DNA of 64,000 bases from Shinella sp. CPCC 101442 (GTDB taxonomy: Bacteria > Pseudomonadota > Alphaproteobacteria > Rhizobiales > Rhizobiaceae): the NCBI RefSeq assembly GCF_024704725.1, contig NZ_JALIQS010000001.1, positions 124,001 to 188,000 of the forward strand, in the 5' to 3' direction. The notes under the pieces are model-generated. The model saw nothing but the letters and a program-made list of their open reading frames with translations. It made no database searches and was not told the DNA's origin. Both the position numbers and the translations under genes were made by a program. The stretch's first letter is position 1; each line of letters opens with the position of its first letter. Positions 45,583 through 54,177 of the stretch are shown piece by piece.

Positions 45583-46791
45583 CTACCCTTCGAGAGCCGA
45601 CATACGGCGCGAAACGTCAAACTTGCGGTCAAGATCCGGCGCGAGATCGACACCATGCCCTGCTCCCGGCGGAATGGTGATCATGCCGTTCCTCACGGTC
45701 GGCAATTGCGTCGTCAGCTCGGCGTACCAGGTCTTGTAGTAGGCGCGCACACTTTCCTGCACGAGCGCGTTCGGCGCGTTGAGCGAAAGATGCGTCGATG
45801 CGGCCAGCACGACCGGCCCGGTGCAATCATGCGGCGCGACCGGCAAGTGCCAGGCCTCCGCCATGGTGGCGATCTTTTTGGCTTCCGAAATACCGCCGCA
45901 CCAGGAAAGGTCGAGCATCACGACGCCTGCGGAATCCGTCTCCATCAGGTCGCGGAAGGCCCAGCGGGTGGCGAGCGTCTCCGAAGCGCAGAGCGGCGCG
46001 CGGCTGGCCGCAGCGTAACGTTTCAGGCTGGAGAGTGAATCCATCTTGATCGGATCCTCATGCCAGAAGGTGGCATAGGGCTCCAGGGCCCTTGCGATCT
46101 GGATAGCGGGCGTCAGCTGCCACATGGAATGGAACTCGACCATGATATCTATACGGTCGCCGACGCGCTTGCGGATTTTCTCGAAGGGTTCCAGCGCCTT
46201 GCGCATATCCGGACCGGAAATGTACTGCCCCCCGCTCTTCTCTGCAGCGATATCGAAAGGCCAGATCTTCATGGCCGTGATACCCTCCGACAGCAGATCC
46301 TCGGCAAGCTCATCGGCCCGCTCCAGGAAACCGTTGAGGTCGTCATAGTCGCGCTGGGGGCCACCGATGCCGTAATTGGCAGTCTGCTGGCCCTTCGCCT
46401 CACGCATGTATGTGTTGCCGGCGCAGGTATTGTAGGTCCGGATTTCCTGTCGCGAAAAGCCGCCGAGAAGCTGGGCGATCGGTAGGTTGGTCGCCTTACC
46501 GAAGAGGTCCCAAAGCCCGATATCGACGGCGGAATTGCCGCGCATCTCCGCGCCCGTCGAGCGAAAACCGAGATAGCCCGTCAGGTCCTTGGAAATCCGG
46601 TCGATCTCCAGCGGATCGCGGCCGAGGAGTTTGGGTGCGACGACCTCATGGATGTAGGCTTCCACCGTCGCAGCCATGAAGAAGGTCTCGCCAAGTCCGA
46701 CAAGGCCTTCGTCCGTGTGGATGCGGACCCAGAGAATGTTGGGAAAGTCGCGGGCGCGGACCGTTTCGAACGCCGTAATCTTCATGCTCAA
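45583..46791 (-). CDS. Enolase-superfamily sugar acid dehydratase (mandelate racemase type)
   Basis: A 402-aa member of the mandelate racemase/muconate lactonizing family. The N-terminal lid (AFETVRARDFPNILWVRIHTDEG) leads into the barrel, with MKIWPFD in the base strand, metal ligands in IMVEFHSMW, FWHEDPIK and LCASETLATR, and the late His in PVAPHDCTG. This pattern fits an aldonate or aldarate dehydratase that makes a 2-keto-3-deoxy acid. A TTG start at 46791 overlaps the GntR stop (TTGA) and has GGGAG 4 nt upstream; an ATG at 46785 is the alternative. The natural sugar acid is not evident. Confidence 0.9.
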   Translation of the reverse strand: MSMKITAFETVRARDFPNILWVRIHTDEGLVGLGETFFMAATVEAYIHEVVAPKLLGRDPLEIDRISKDLTGYLGFRSTGAEMRGNSAVDIGLWDLFGKATNLPIAQLLGGFSRQEIRTYNTCAGNTYMREAKGQQTANYGIGGPQRDYDDLNGFLERADELAEDLLSEGITAMKIWPFDIAAEKSGGQYISGPDMRKALEPFEKIRKRVGDRIDIMVEFHSMWQLTPAIQIARALEPYATFWHEDPIKMDSLSSLKRYAAASRAPLCASETLATRWAFRDLMETDSAGVVMLDLSWCGGISEAKKIATMAEAWHLPVAPHDCTGPVVLAASTHLSLNAPNALVQESVRAYYKTWYAELTTQLPTVRNGMITIPPGAGHGVDLAPDLDRKFDVSRRMSALEG

Positions 46792-47522
46792 TACACTCCC
46801 GCCGTCAACAGCGCCTTCACCGTCAGATCGAAATGCTCCACCATCGCCTGTTCGCCCAGCGTCGGGTCTCCATTGGCAATGGCCTGCGCGATCGTCATGT
46901 GGCCATCGATGCTCTCCTGCCGCGTTTCGTTGCTGGCGCGACTTGCCCAGCCGATCGGCCAGGTCTGGCGCGTGACGACGTGGAAGGAGCCGACGATCAG
47001 GGCGAACATGGGATTGCGCGACGCGGCGCCGATCGCCTCGTGAAACGCGATATCGTGCTCCATGACTTTCTGCGGATCCTGAAAATCGCGCTGCATCGCA
47101 TCGGCGAGCGCGATGATCTCGGCCGCCTCCCTGTCGGTGCGCCGCATGGCGGCGAGTACGACGGTGCGGCGCTCGATCGTCCGGCGCACGTCGAATATTT
47201 GCTGGATCGTCACCTGGTCGGTGTAGACGGCGTGATCGGTGATCAGCGCCAGAACATCCGCCTTGGGCGCGGCCACCCGTGGGCGGCGGCCATTGCCGAT
47301 ATCGATCAGCGTCAACGCGGCGAGAGAACGATACGCCTCCCGCACGATGCCGCGGGAGACGCCGAATTTCTCCGAAAAGGCCCCCTCGCTCGGCAACCAG
47401 TCACCGACCTGCAGCCCATTCTCACGGATATGAGCCTTCACAGCATTGATGACGCCCCCGAGCAGCCCGTCGGTCTCCGATTGAATGCGGGGTGGCGTGC
47501 CATCCGGCGCGATCTCTTTCAA
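46788..47522 (-). CDS. GntR/FadR family transcriptional regulator
   Basis: A 244-aa FadR-group regulator. The winged helix spans about residues 20-75 (GDWLPSEGAFSEKFGVSR, GIVREAYRSLAAL), and the FCD domain follows, with HDIAFHEAIGAASRNP and His residues for metal and acid binding. There is no ATG: TTG at 47522 is preferred because TTGGAGGA lies 4 nt upstream; another TTG at 47534 would have none. A 15-bp perfect palindrome abuts the start, suggesting autoregulation. It probably responds to a sugar acid and controls the flanking dehydratase and transport genes. Confidence 0.88.
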   Translation of the reverse strand: MKEIAPDGTPPRIQSETDGLLGGVINAVKAHIRENGLQVGDWLPSEGAFSEKFGVSRGIVREAYRSLAALTLIDIGNGRRPRVAAPKADVLALITDHAVYTDQVTIQQIFDVRRTIERRTVVLAAMRRTDREAAEIIALADAMQRDFQDPQKVMEHDIAFHEAIGAASRNPMFALIVGSFHVVTRQTWPIGWASRASNETRQESIDGHMTIAQAIANGDPTLGEQAMVEHFDLTVKALLTAGVY

Positions 47523-47533
47523 GTTATCCTCCA

Positions 47534-47548
47534 ACCTATCATATAGGT
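47534..47548. promoter_or_regulatory. Palindromic operator at the GntR gene start
   Basis: ACCTAT, spacer CAT, ATAGGT is a perfect inverted repeat 12-26 bp upstream of the favoured TTG start. The AT-rich sequence around it (TATACC, TATATG on the minus strand) could hold the -10 element, so binding here would block transcription of the regulator and the genes after it. Confidence 0.5.
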
Positions 47549-47646
47549 ATAGCGTAACCTTTAATTAGCCTCCGCCCGAAGGAGTGTCAATTCGAAAAAT
47601 GGCGGCTCCACCTCCGCCCGCCCGCAGGCGCTTTCCCCAGCTCGTC

Positions 47647-48780
47647 CTAAAGCAGACCGCGCTTCGAGAGATTGCGCATCAGATCGGATATGCCGAACAG
47701 CCAGGGATCGCATTCCGTGGACAACCTGACCCGGTTGACCAGCGTGCCGAGCCGGTCGTTCGATATGCTGACCCGGTCGCCGATCCTGTGGGTAAAACCC
47801 TGGCCGGCAACGCCGCGATCCTCGACCGGTGCGAACATGGTCCCGAGAAACAGCATGAATCCATCAGGATATTGGTGATGGGCGCCGATCGTCTGGGCCA
47901 CGAGATCAAGCGGGTCACGGCTGATCTCGCTCATGGAGCTGCTTCCGGTGAGCACGTAACCGTCCTCGCCTTCCACCTTTAGCTGGAGAACGGCATTTCG
48001 CACGTCCTCCATGGAGTAGCTTTCGTCGAAGAGCCGAATGAAGGGACCGATGGAGCAGGAGGCATTGTTATCCTTGGCCTTGCCGAGAAGCAGCGCGGAG
48101 CGGCCCTCGACATCGCGCAGGTTGACGTCATTGCCAAGCGTGGCGCCCCGCACCCGGCCACGGCTGTCGACAGCGAGGACGACTTCCGGTTCGGGATTGT
48201 TCCAGCTCGAAATGGGGTGCAGCCCGACATCCGCGCCGTGGCCGACGGACGACAGCGCCTGCGCCTTGGTGAACACCTCCGCATCCGGGCCGATGCCGAC
48301 CTCGAGATATTGCGACCAGAGCCCCTCTTCCACGAGAGCGGCCTTCACGTTCGCGGCCTGCGGCGAACCGGCTTTCAGATCACGAAGGCTGGCGCCGACA
48401 AGCGTCGCCACCCGCTCCCGGATCGCCTTTGCGCGGGCCGGGTCGCCGGCCGCGCGCTCCTCGATCACCCGCTCGATCATCGAGCGCGCGAAGGTCACGC
48501 CACAGGCCTTGACGGCCTGCAGGTCACAGGGCGCGAGAAGCCATGGCCCGTCTCTGCGCCCGAACGCGGCGAGAATGTCGTCCAGACGGCCGACGGCCGT
48601 TCCGGCCTGTGCCCGCACGAAGCCGGCGGGGTCGTCCATTTCGAGCAGGTCGCGCATGGTCGGCGTCTGGCGCGAGGTGATGTCGACCAGCGTCCCGTCG
48701 CGCAACACGACAAGAGAGGGGCCGGCCACGGCGGGAAGCCAGGCGCGGCCGACGAAGGTGCCTTGAGGATCCAGCTCCAT
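47647..48780 (-). CDS. Fumarylacetoacetate hydrolase-fold enzyme, sugar acid type
   Basis: A 377-aa protein of the FAH superfamily. The divalent metal ligands sit in NPEPEVVLAVDSRG and LGNDVNLRDVEGR, and the active-site cap motif in CGVTFARSMIER. C-terminal GFTHRIGDRVSISNDRLGTL is typical. In sugar acid pathways members either dehydrate 2-keto-3-deoxypentonates or hydrolyse 2,4-diketo-3-deoxy acids to pyruvate plus a hydroxy acid. Its place next to two acid-sugar dehydratases supports such a role. It starts 11 bp after the dehydratase at 48792. Confidence 0.9.
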   Translation of the reverse strand: MELDPQGTFVGRAWLPAVAGPSLVVLRDGTLVDITSRQTPTMRDLLEMDDPAGFVRAQAGTAVGRLDDILAAFGRRDGPWLLAPCDLQAVKACGVTFARSMIERVIEERAAGDPARAKAIRERVATLVGASLRDLKAGSPQAANVKAALVEEGLWSQYLEVGIGPDAEVFTKAQALSSVGHGADVGLHPISSWNNPEPEVVLAVDSRGRVRGATLGNDVNLRDVEGRSALLLGKAKDNNASCSIGPFIRLFDESYSMEDVRNAVLQLKVEGEDGYVLTGSSSMSEISRDPLDLVAQTIGAHHQYPDGFMLFLGTMFAPVEDRGVAGQGFTHRIGDRVSISNDRLGTLVNRVRLSTECDPWLFGISDLMRNLSKRGLL

Positions 48781-48791
48781 AGCCCGGTCCC

Positions 48792-50039
48792 TCAGTAGTT
48801 GACGACGCGGTTGTCATCCGGATCCGCCCAGCGCGTATTCGGCACGACGGAGAACCAGCCTTCGCGCGACGGATCGCGGTCGTAGGGATAGCCGCCCAGC
48901 GTCTTGTAAAGGTCGGCATATTTGCCGAGCTTGTCACGGTCGATCTCCACACCCAGACCCGGCGCGGACGGCACCTTGATCGCGCCGTTCTCGTAGCGCA
49001 TCGGGCCGCCGACGATGATGTCGTCGACAAGCTGATGGTAGTGCGCATCGGCATGGAAAACGAGGTTCGGCACGACGGCACCGAGATGCAGCATGGTGGC
49101 GAGCTGGATGCCGAGTTCGCCGGAGGAATGCACGGCGATACCGAGCTGGAAGGTCTCGCAGACACCGGCTGCCTTCACGCAGGGCCGGATGCCGCCCCAG
49201 AAGGTCGTGTCCAGCAGGATGACATCGACCGCCGGGTTGAGGATGTTGGTGGCGAGCTGCTCGAAATTGACGACCACGGTATTCGTGGCGAGCGGCATGT
49301 TGGTGTTCTCGCGCACGCGGCGCATGCCGTTGAGCCCCCAGGTCGGATCCTCGTAATAGTCGTTGTTGAGGTCTTCGATCCCCTTGGCGAAACGGATCGC
49401 CTCCTCGACGGAGAAGGCGGCGTTGGGGTCGTAGCGCACGCTGTCCGGCCCCAGCGCCTTCGCCCAGGCACGATACACCTCCAGCTCGTAGTCCGGCGGG
49501 AAGACGCCGCTTTTCAGCTTGTGCGAGGTGAAGCCACATTTCTTCTTCAGCGCCAGCGTCTGTTCGATGAGCTGGTCGGCCGTGCGCGTTTCGCCGAGAC
49601 CCGTGTCCTTGTTGGGCAGGCGGAAGAACATGTAGCTGGCGAAGGGCACCATTTCACGCATCTTGCCGCCGAGCAGATCATAGACCGGTACGCCGAGGAA
49701 CTTGCCCATGATGTCGAGACAAGCGAATTCGAGCGCCGCATGCATCTGTGTGCGATTGTTGTAGAGGCTTGCCGTCGGGTTGCAGATCATGAACCGGAGG
49801 TTTTCCAGTTCGAAAGGGTCGTGCCCGACGAGATAGGATTTCAACGCCCGGAAGGCGGCTTCGGCGCTCTCTCCGCCGCCGCCCATCTCGCCGAGGCCGA
49901 CGATGCCCACATCGGTCTCCACCTCGACGATGGTGCGCACGAAACGTCCCCAATGGGCCCCGTTGGAATGGCGCAGTGGCGCCTCCAGCGGAACGGTGAT
50001 GGTCGTGGCACGGATATCGGTAATTCTGGGTCGCTTCAT
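48792..50039 (-). CDS. Enolase-superfamily dehydratase, glucarate dehydratase subgroup
   Basis: A 415-aa enzyme whose motifs follow the glucarate dehydratase (GlucD) pattern: the N-terminal RHSNGAHWG, the KxK base in [14 protein letters not shown], metal ligands in [18 protein letters not shown] and [12 protein letters not shown] (Asn as third ligand), and the late His in [11 protein letters not shown]. It would dehydrate an aldarate or a related acid sugar to the 2-keto-3-deoxy acid. TTGGAG lies 7 nt before the ATG at 50039. Sequence differs clearly from the second family member at 45583, so the two probably act on different acids. Confidence 0.9.
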   Translation of the reverse strand: MKRPRITDIRATTITVPLEAPLRHSNGAHWGRFVRTIVEVETDVGIVGLGEMGGGGESAEAAFRALKSYLVGHDPFELENLRFMICNPTASLYNNRTQMHAALEFACLDIMGKFLGVPVYDLLGGKMREMVPFASYMFFRLPNKDTGLGETRTADQLIEQTLALKKKCGFTSHKLKSGVFPPDYELEVYRAWAKALGPDSVRYDPNAAFSVEEAIRFAKGIEDLNNDYYEDPTWGLNGMRRVRENTNMPLATNTVVVNFEQLATNILNPAVDVILLDTTFWGGIRPCVKAAGVCETFQLGIAVHSSGELGIQLATMLHLGAVVPNLVFHADAHYHQLVDDIIVGGPMRYENGAIKVPSAPGLGVEIDRDKLGKYADLYKTLGGYPYDRDPSREGWFSVVPNTRWADPDDNRVVNY

Positions 50040-50070
50040 GGGAGGCTCCAATGGAACTGTCTGTCGGGAA

Positions 50071-50089
50071 AGCCGGGGACATCCCGGCT
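50071..50089 (-). other. Hairpin between ATPase and dehydratase genes
   Basis: AGCCGGG (50071-50077) and CCCGGCT (50083-50089) form a perfect 7-bp stem with a 5-nt loop, 16 bp after the ATPase stop. No T-run follows on the minus strand; probably a processing or stability element. Confidence 0.45.
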
Positions 50090-50105
50090 CTGGCCAGCGA
50101 GGCCG

Positions 50106-50861
50106 TTAGCTGATCATCCGGGTCATCTCGTCGACGCTGATCTCGCCGGCAGGCAGATCGGCGATCTTCTCGCCGCGGGCCATGGCGACGATGCGGTCGG
50201 AGATCGGATGGATGTGATGCAGGTTGTGGCTGATGAAGATCGAGGTGATGCCAAGGCCCTTCAGCTCGACGACGTGATCCAGCACCTTGTTGGTCTCCTT
50301 GACCGAGAGGTGATTGGTCGGCTCGTCGAGGATCAGCACCTTCGAGCGGAAATGCATGGCGCGCGCGATGGCGACGCCCTGGCGTTGGCCGCCCGAAAGG
50401 GCCTTGACCGGCGTATCGGGCCCGCGCAGGTGAAGACCCACGCCGCGCAGCCCCTCCATCGCCTCGCGCGCCATCTTCGCCCGGTCGACGATGCCGAGGC
50501 CGGGACGGCCGAATTTCAGCGGCTCCCGTCCGATGAAGAAATTCTGCGCGATCGACATTTCCGGTACCATGGCGGTGTACTGGTAGATCGTCTCGATGCC
50601 GAGGCCCATCGCCACTTCCGGGCCGGTAATGGAGACATTGCGGCCTTCGATGAAGATGTCGCCCTTGTCTTGCGTGTGCACGCCGGACAGGATCTTGATC
50701 AGCGTCGACTTGCCCGCACCGTTGTCGCCAACGAGGCCGATCACCTCGCCGCGCGCGGCATGGAAATCGACATTCTTCAGGGCATGGACGGCGCCGTACC
50801 ACTTCTGCAGGCCGACGCATTTGATGATCGGCTCTTCGGCCGTATTGGCAGCGGTGCTCAT
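50106..50861 (-). CDS. Sugar ABC transporter ATP-binding protein, single-domain (FrcA-like)
   Basis: A 251-aa single-domain ABC ATPase: Walker A GDNGAGKSTLIKILSG, signature LSGGQRQGVAIARAM, Walker B LILDEPTNHLSVKET and switch His in FISHNLHHIHPISD. It is the paralogue of the ATPase at 42681. It starts 3 bp after the permease stop and ends 66 bp before the GlucD-like gene. Confidence 0.93.
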   Translation of the reverse strand: MSTAANTAEEPIIKCVGLQKWYGAVHALKNVDFHAARGEVIGLVGDNGAGKSTLIKILSGVHTQDKGDIFIEGRNVSITGPEVAMGLGIETIYQYTAMVPEMSIAQNFFIGREPLKFGRPGLGIVDRAKMAREAMEGLRGVGLHLRGPDTPVKALSGGQRQGVAIARAMHFRSKVLILDEPTNHLSVKETNKVLDHVVELKGLGITSIFISHNLHHIHPISDRIVAMARGEKIADLPAGEISVDEMTRMIS

Positions 50862-50864
50862 GGC

Positions 50865-51836
50865 TTACCCCTTCATGCCTTCGGCTTTCAGCCGGGTCTG
50901 CGTGTTGAGGACGACCGCCACCACGATCATGGCGCCGACGGCGAACATGAACCAGTTGGCATTGACGCCGCTGAGGATGAGAATGTTCTCGATCATGGCG
51001 ATCAGCAGCGTGCCGACCACCGCGCCGAGAATGGAGCCGACGCCGCCGGTGAGCGCCACGCCGCCGATGACGGCCGCGGCGATTGCCTGCATTTCAAGGC
51101 CTGTGCCGAGATTGGGCACGATCACCTTGACGCGGAAACTCTGGATGATACCGGCAAATCCCGCGAGCGTGGCGCACAACATGAAGCAGGCCATTTTCAC
51201 CCGCTCGGTCTTGATGCCCATGTCGCGCGCCGCCTGCGGATGGCCGCCGGTGGCAAAGATCCAGTGGCCGAAATCCATGCGGCGCAGCACGAAGCCGAGC
51301 ACCAGCGCAATCGCGATCATATAGAGCAACGAGACGCGCGGCGTGACGAGCCCGAGATCGAGCCGTCCGACCAGCCAGGAAACATCGAGTTCGCGCGGAA
51401 AGATCGGCGGAAAGCCGCCGGCCAGCACGACCGCGAAGCTTCGCGCCATGAACAGCATGCCGAGCGTCGCGATGAAGGAGGGGATCTTGAGTTTCAGCGT
51501 GATCAGGCCGTTGCCGAAGCCGATCAACGCGGCAATCATGAGACCAGCGAGGATTGCCGCCGCGGTCGGCCAACCGTTCTGCATCAAGAGCACCGTCACC
51601 ATCGGCGAGAGGCCGAAGACGGAGCCGACGGAAAGGTCGAACTCGCCGGCGATGATCAGGATCGTGATGCCCATCGCGACGATCGCCAGTTCCGGGATCG
51701 GCTGCAGATAGACAGTCATGTTGCCGGTCGCGAAGAACCGGTCGTTGATGAAGCTGAAGACGACGAACAGGGCGACGAAGATCAGCAGCGCCGCCATTTC
51801 CGGCCGCGCCATCAGGTTGCGGACATTGAGTTTCAT
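50865..51836 (-). CDS. Sugar ABC transporter permease (FrcC/RbsC-like)
   Basis: A 323-aa permease with about nine helices, including IPELAIVAMGITILIIAGEFDLSVGS, IPSFIATLGMLFMARS and FATGGHPQAARDMGIKTERVK (ATPase-contact loop). It is the paralogue of the permease at 43409 and belongs to the second FrcABC-like set (ATPase 50106, binding protein 51897). GGCCTGACACC precedes the ATG, a poor ribosome binding site, which would lower its level relative to the binding protein. Confidence 0.92.
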   Translation of the reverse strand: MKLNVRNLMARPEMAALLIFVALFVVFSFINDRFFATGNMTVYLQPIPELAIVAMGITILIIAGEFDLSVGSVFGLSPMVTVLLMQNGWPTAAAILAGLMIAALIGFGNGLITLKLKIPSFIATLGMLFMARSFAVVLAGGFPPIFPRELDVSWLVGRLDLGLVTPRVSLLYMIAIALVLGFVLRRMDFGHWIFATGGHPQAARDMGIKTERVKMACFMLCATLAGFAGIIQSFRVKVIVPNLGTGLEMQAIAAAVIGGVALTGGVGSILGAVVGTLLIAMIENILILSGVNANWFMFAVGAMIVVAVVLNTQTRLKAEGMKG

Positions 51837-51855
51837 GGTGTCAGGCCTTTGAAGG

Positions 51856-51881
51856 GCCCTCCCGCGCCTTGGCGGAAGGGC
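51856..51881 (-). other. Hairpin between binding-protein and permease genes
   Basis: GCCCTCCCGC (51856-51865) pairs with GCGGAAGGGC (51872-51881) at 9 Watson-Crick positions plus one wobble on one strand, with a 6-nt loop, in the 60-bp gap after the binding-protein stop. Confidence 0.5.
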
Positions 51882-51896
51882 TGGGAAACGGCGGGC

Positions 51897-52877
51897 TTAG
51901 CGGACACCCATCGACATGAATTTCTCCACCTGCTCCAGGTCCTTCGGTTCGACCACGGCTTTGCCGGTGTTGACGTCGAAGGCGCTGAGACCGAACTTCT
52001 TCATCATCGCTAGCTGGAGAATCGGCAGATAACCCTGGTAGTAGGGCTGCTGATCGATGGTGATATCGACATAGCCCTTCTTCATCTCGTCGAGCACGAC
52101 GGGCACGAGGTCGAAGGTCGCCATGTGCAGCTGGCCGGGCTTGATGCCGAGGTCGCGCAGGCATTCACCCGCCCCCGCACCCCAGAAGCCGGCATCGACA
52201 TAGGCGTTGGTTTCCGGCTTGCCCTGAACATACTGGCAGATGCGGGACGCCGTGACGGAAATGTCATTGGAGCTGTCGATCACCTCGTAGGTGATCTCGC
52301 GGTTCGGCTCGGCCGCCTTTGCCTCCTCCAGGAATTTCTTGGCGCCGCCGATACGCGCCTCGGCCCAGCTTTCCCCCGGACGGGAGAGACCCAGCAGCGC
52401 ATGGATGGGCTGGCCGGCCGGAATTTTCGCATGGAGCCCCTTCATCAGGACATAGCCCGCCTCGAAAAGATCCTGCCCCACGAAGGCGTTGCGCGCGTTG
52501 CCGGCAGCACCCTGGCTGTCATCGACATTGGCGGTGATGACCGGAATGCCCTTGTCGACAGCCTTCTTCACGGTCTCGTCGTAGAGGTCGTCGTTGACGA
52601 CGACCGTGACGATGCCGTCAACACCCTGCTCCACCACCGTTTCGAGATTCTGCAGGTGCTTCTGCAAGTCACCGTTCGGCGTCGTGAAGATGAGCTGGCA
52701 ATCCGCCTCGAACTGGGCGCAGGCATCGTCCATGCCCCGCTTGATCGACTGCCAGAAGCTGTTGTCGATGCCGGTCTGCGTCAGATAGACGAATTTCGGT
52801 TTGTCCGCCGCCCCGGCGGCACCGGCCGTGACGAGCGCGGCGCCCAACGCCAATGCGGCTAGCGATGTCTTCAGCAT
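51897..52877 (-). CDS. Sugar ABC substrate-binding protein
   Basis: A 326-aa periplasmic binding protein. The signal peptide is residues 1-23, with cleavage likely after GAAGA. The mature protein starts with DKPKFVYLTQTGIDNSFWQS and has a Cys pair (DDACAQFEADCQLIF), as in its paralogue at 44463. Later parts (ITANVDDSQGAAGNARNAFV, GLSRPGESWAEARIGGA) also align. GGGAGGGAA precedes the ATG. A frame open upstream to 53396 is not coding. The ligand is probably a sugar or sugar acid handled by the neighbouring epimerase and dehydratases. Confidence 0.92.
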   Translation of the reverse strand: MLKTSLAALALGAALVTAGAAGAADKPKFVYLTQTGIDNSFWQSIKRGMDDACAQFEADCQLIFTTPNGDLQKHLQNLETVVEQGVDGIVTVVVNDDLYDETVKKAVDKGIPVITANVDDSQGAAGNARNAFVGQDLFEAGYVLMKGLHAKIPAGQPIHALLGLSRPGESWAEARIGGAKKFLEEAKAAEPNREITYEVIDSSNDISVTASRICQYVQGKPETNAYVDAGFWGAGAGECLRDLGIKPGQLHMATFDLVPVVLDEMKKGYVDITIDQQPYYQGYLPILQLAMMKKFGLSAFDVNTGKAVVEPKDLEQVEKFMSMGVR

Positions 52878-52966
52878 GTCATTCCCTCCCATAATCTTTG
52901 CTTGCGCTCTCTGCCGAGAGACGAGCCGCGGAGCGCCTGGCGCGGCCGGCCGTTTTCCATCGGGCG

Positions 52967-54163
52967 CTACTTCGCCTCCCCCAGTATGCGGAGGATTTCG
53001 TAGCAGGCGCCGAAGGGGTGATAGTCGGTCTTGCCCGGCGGACTCTTGATGTCGCTCTGCTTTTCGCCAGCGGGTGAAAGGATGCGGAACCAGCAGCCGT
53101 GATCGTGATCGACGAGATGCCGCCAGCTGTAGCGCCAGAGACGGCCGTAGTCCTGCCAGTAGCGCTCTTCGCCGGTGCGCTCCGCAAGGCCGGCGGCGGC
53201 CGCCACCGTCTCGCAATGAACCCAATGGTACTTGTCGAGATCGTAGAGCTTGCCATCCGGGCCGTAGCTGTAGTGCATGCCGCCGAACTCGAGGTCCGCG
53301 CTTTTGGCGAGCGCCGTCTCGTAGAGCAGGACGGCCCTGGGCAGCATCCATTCCCGCGGGCGATACCGCTCGAGGATCAGCAGCAGCTTGGTCCATTCCG
53401 TCATATGGCCCGGCAGATAGCCGTAGGGGCGGAAAAGGTGTTTGGGGTCGTCCTTGTTGTAATCCCAGTCGATCGCCCAGTCCTGGCGATAGTGCTCCCA
53501 GACGACATCCTTGGCACCGGCCGCAAGCTCGACGCAGATGCGGCGGGCGAGCGTTTCGGCGCGGTCGAGGTAGCGCGTCTCGCCCGTCGCCTCATAGGCC
53601 GCCAGCATCGCCTCGGTCATGTGCATGTTGGCATTCTGGCCGCGATAGGGCGAAACTCGTTGCCAGTCGCGGCCAATCTCGTCCTTGTAGAGCTCGTGTT
53701 CCGGCTCCCAGAAGCGGTTTTCGAGCAAGTCCCAGGTCTCTGACACCTTCTCGGCCATGCCGGCGATGCCGGCCTTCATCGCCGTGGCATAGGCCAGCAA
53801 CACGAAGGCGTGACCGTAGCAATGCTTGGTCGTATCCACCGGTTCGCGGCCGTGCATCAACCAGAAATAACCGCCGAAGTCGGGATCACGGTGTACCTCG
53901 TCGAGATACTTGACGCCGTGGGCGGCAGCTTCGGCGAAGTCCGGCCGCTGGAACAGCACGGCGGCCGTCGCATAGTTGAAGATGAATCGCGTGGTCGAGA
54001 CGAGATGCTGTGTCTTGCGGTCGGTGACGAAGCCGTCGTCGCGGTATTCGTTGTAATAGCCGCCGTCCTCGCTGTTCAGGCAGATCGGGTGGTAGAAATC
54101 CATGATCTCGCGCAGATGGGCGAGCAGGAACGTCTTCGAGCGGAAATCGGGAAACGGTTTCAT
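52967..54163 (-). CDS. AGE family sugar epimerase/isomerase
   Basis: A 398-aa (alpha/alpha)6-barrel protein of the N-acylglucosamine 2-epimerase family, which includes mannose isomerase and cellobiose 2-epimerase. STTRFIFNYATAAVL near residue 57, TKHCYGHAFVLLAYATAM, NANMHMTEAMLAAYEATGE and YHWVHCETVAAAAGL carry the conserved His, Arg and Glu positions of the active-site pocket. It probably interconverts a 2-epimer or aldose/ketose pair of the imported sugar. GGAAGG lies 8 nt before ATG 54163. It lies 14 bp after the SDR gene stop. Confidence 0.9.
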   Translation of the reverse strand: MKPFPDFRSKTFLLAHLREIMDFYHPICLNSEDGGYYNEYRDDGFVTDRKTQHLVSTTRFIFNYATAAVLFQRPDFAEAAAHGVKYLDEVHRDPDFGGYFWLMHGREPVDTTKHCYGHAFVLLAYATAMKAGIAGMAEKVSETWDLLENRFWEPEHELYKDEIGRDWQRVSPYRGQNANMHMTEAMLAAYEATGETRYLDRAETLARRICVELAAGAKDVVWEHYRQDWAIDWDYNKDDPKHLFRPYGYLPGHMTEWTKLLLILERYRPREWMLPRAVLLYETALAKSADLEFGGMHYSYGPDGKLYDLDKYHWVHCETVAAAAGLAERTGEERYWQDYGRLWRYSWRHLVDHDHGCWFRILSPAGEKQSDIKSPPGKTDYHPFGACYEILRILGEAK

Positions 54164-54177
54164 GGCCAGCCTTCCGA

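Noticed and set aside
49035-52013. 992-codon open frame on the plus strand across the dehydratase and transporter genes
   Set aside because: Antisense shadow of well-conserved genes in high-GC DNA; no domain, no ribosome binding site.
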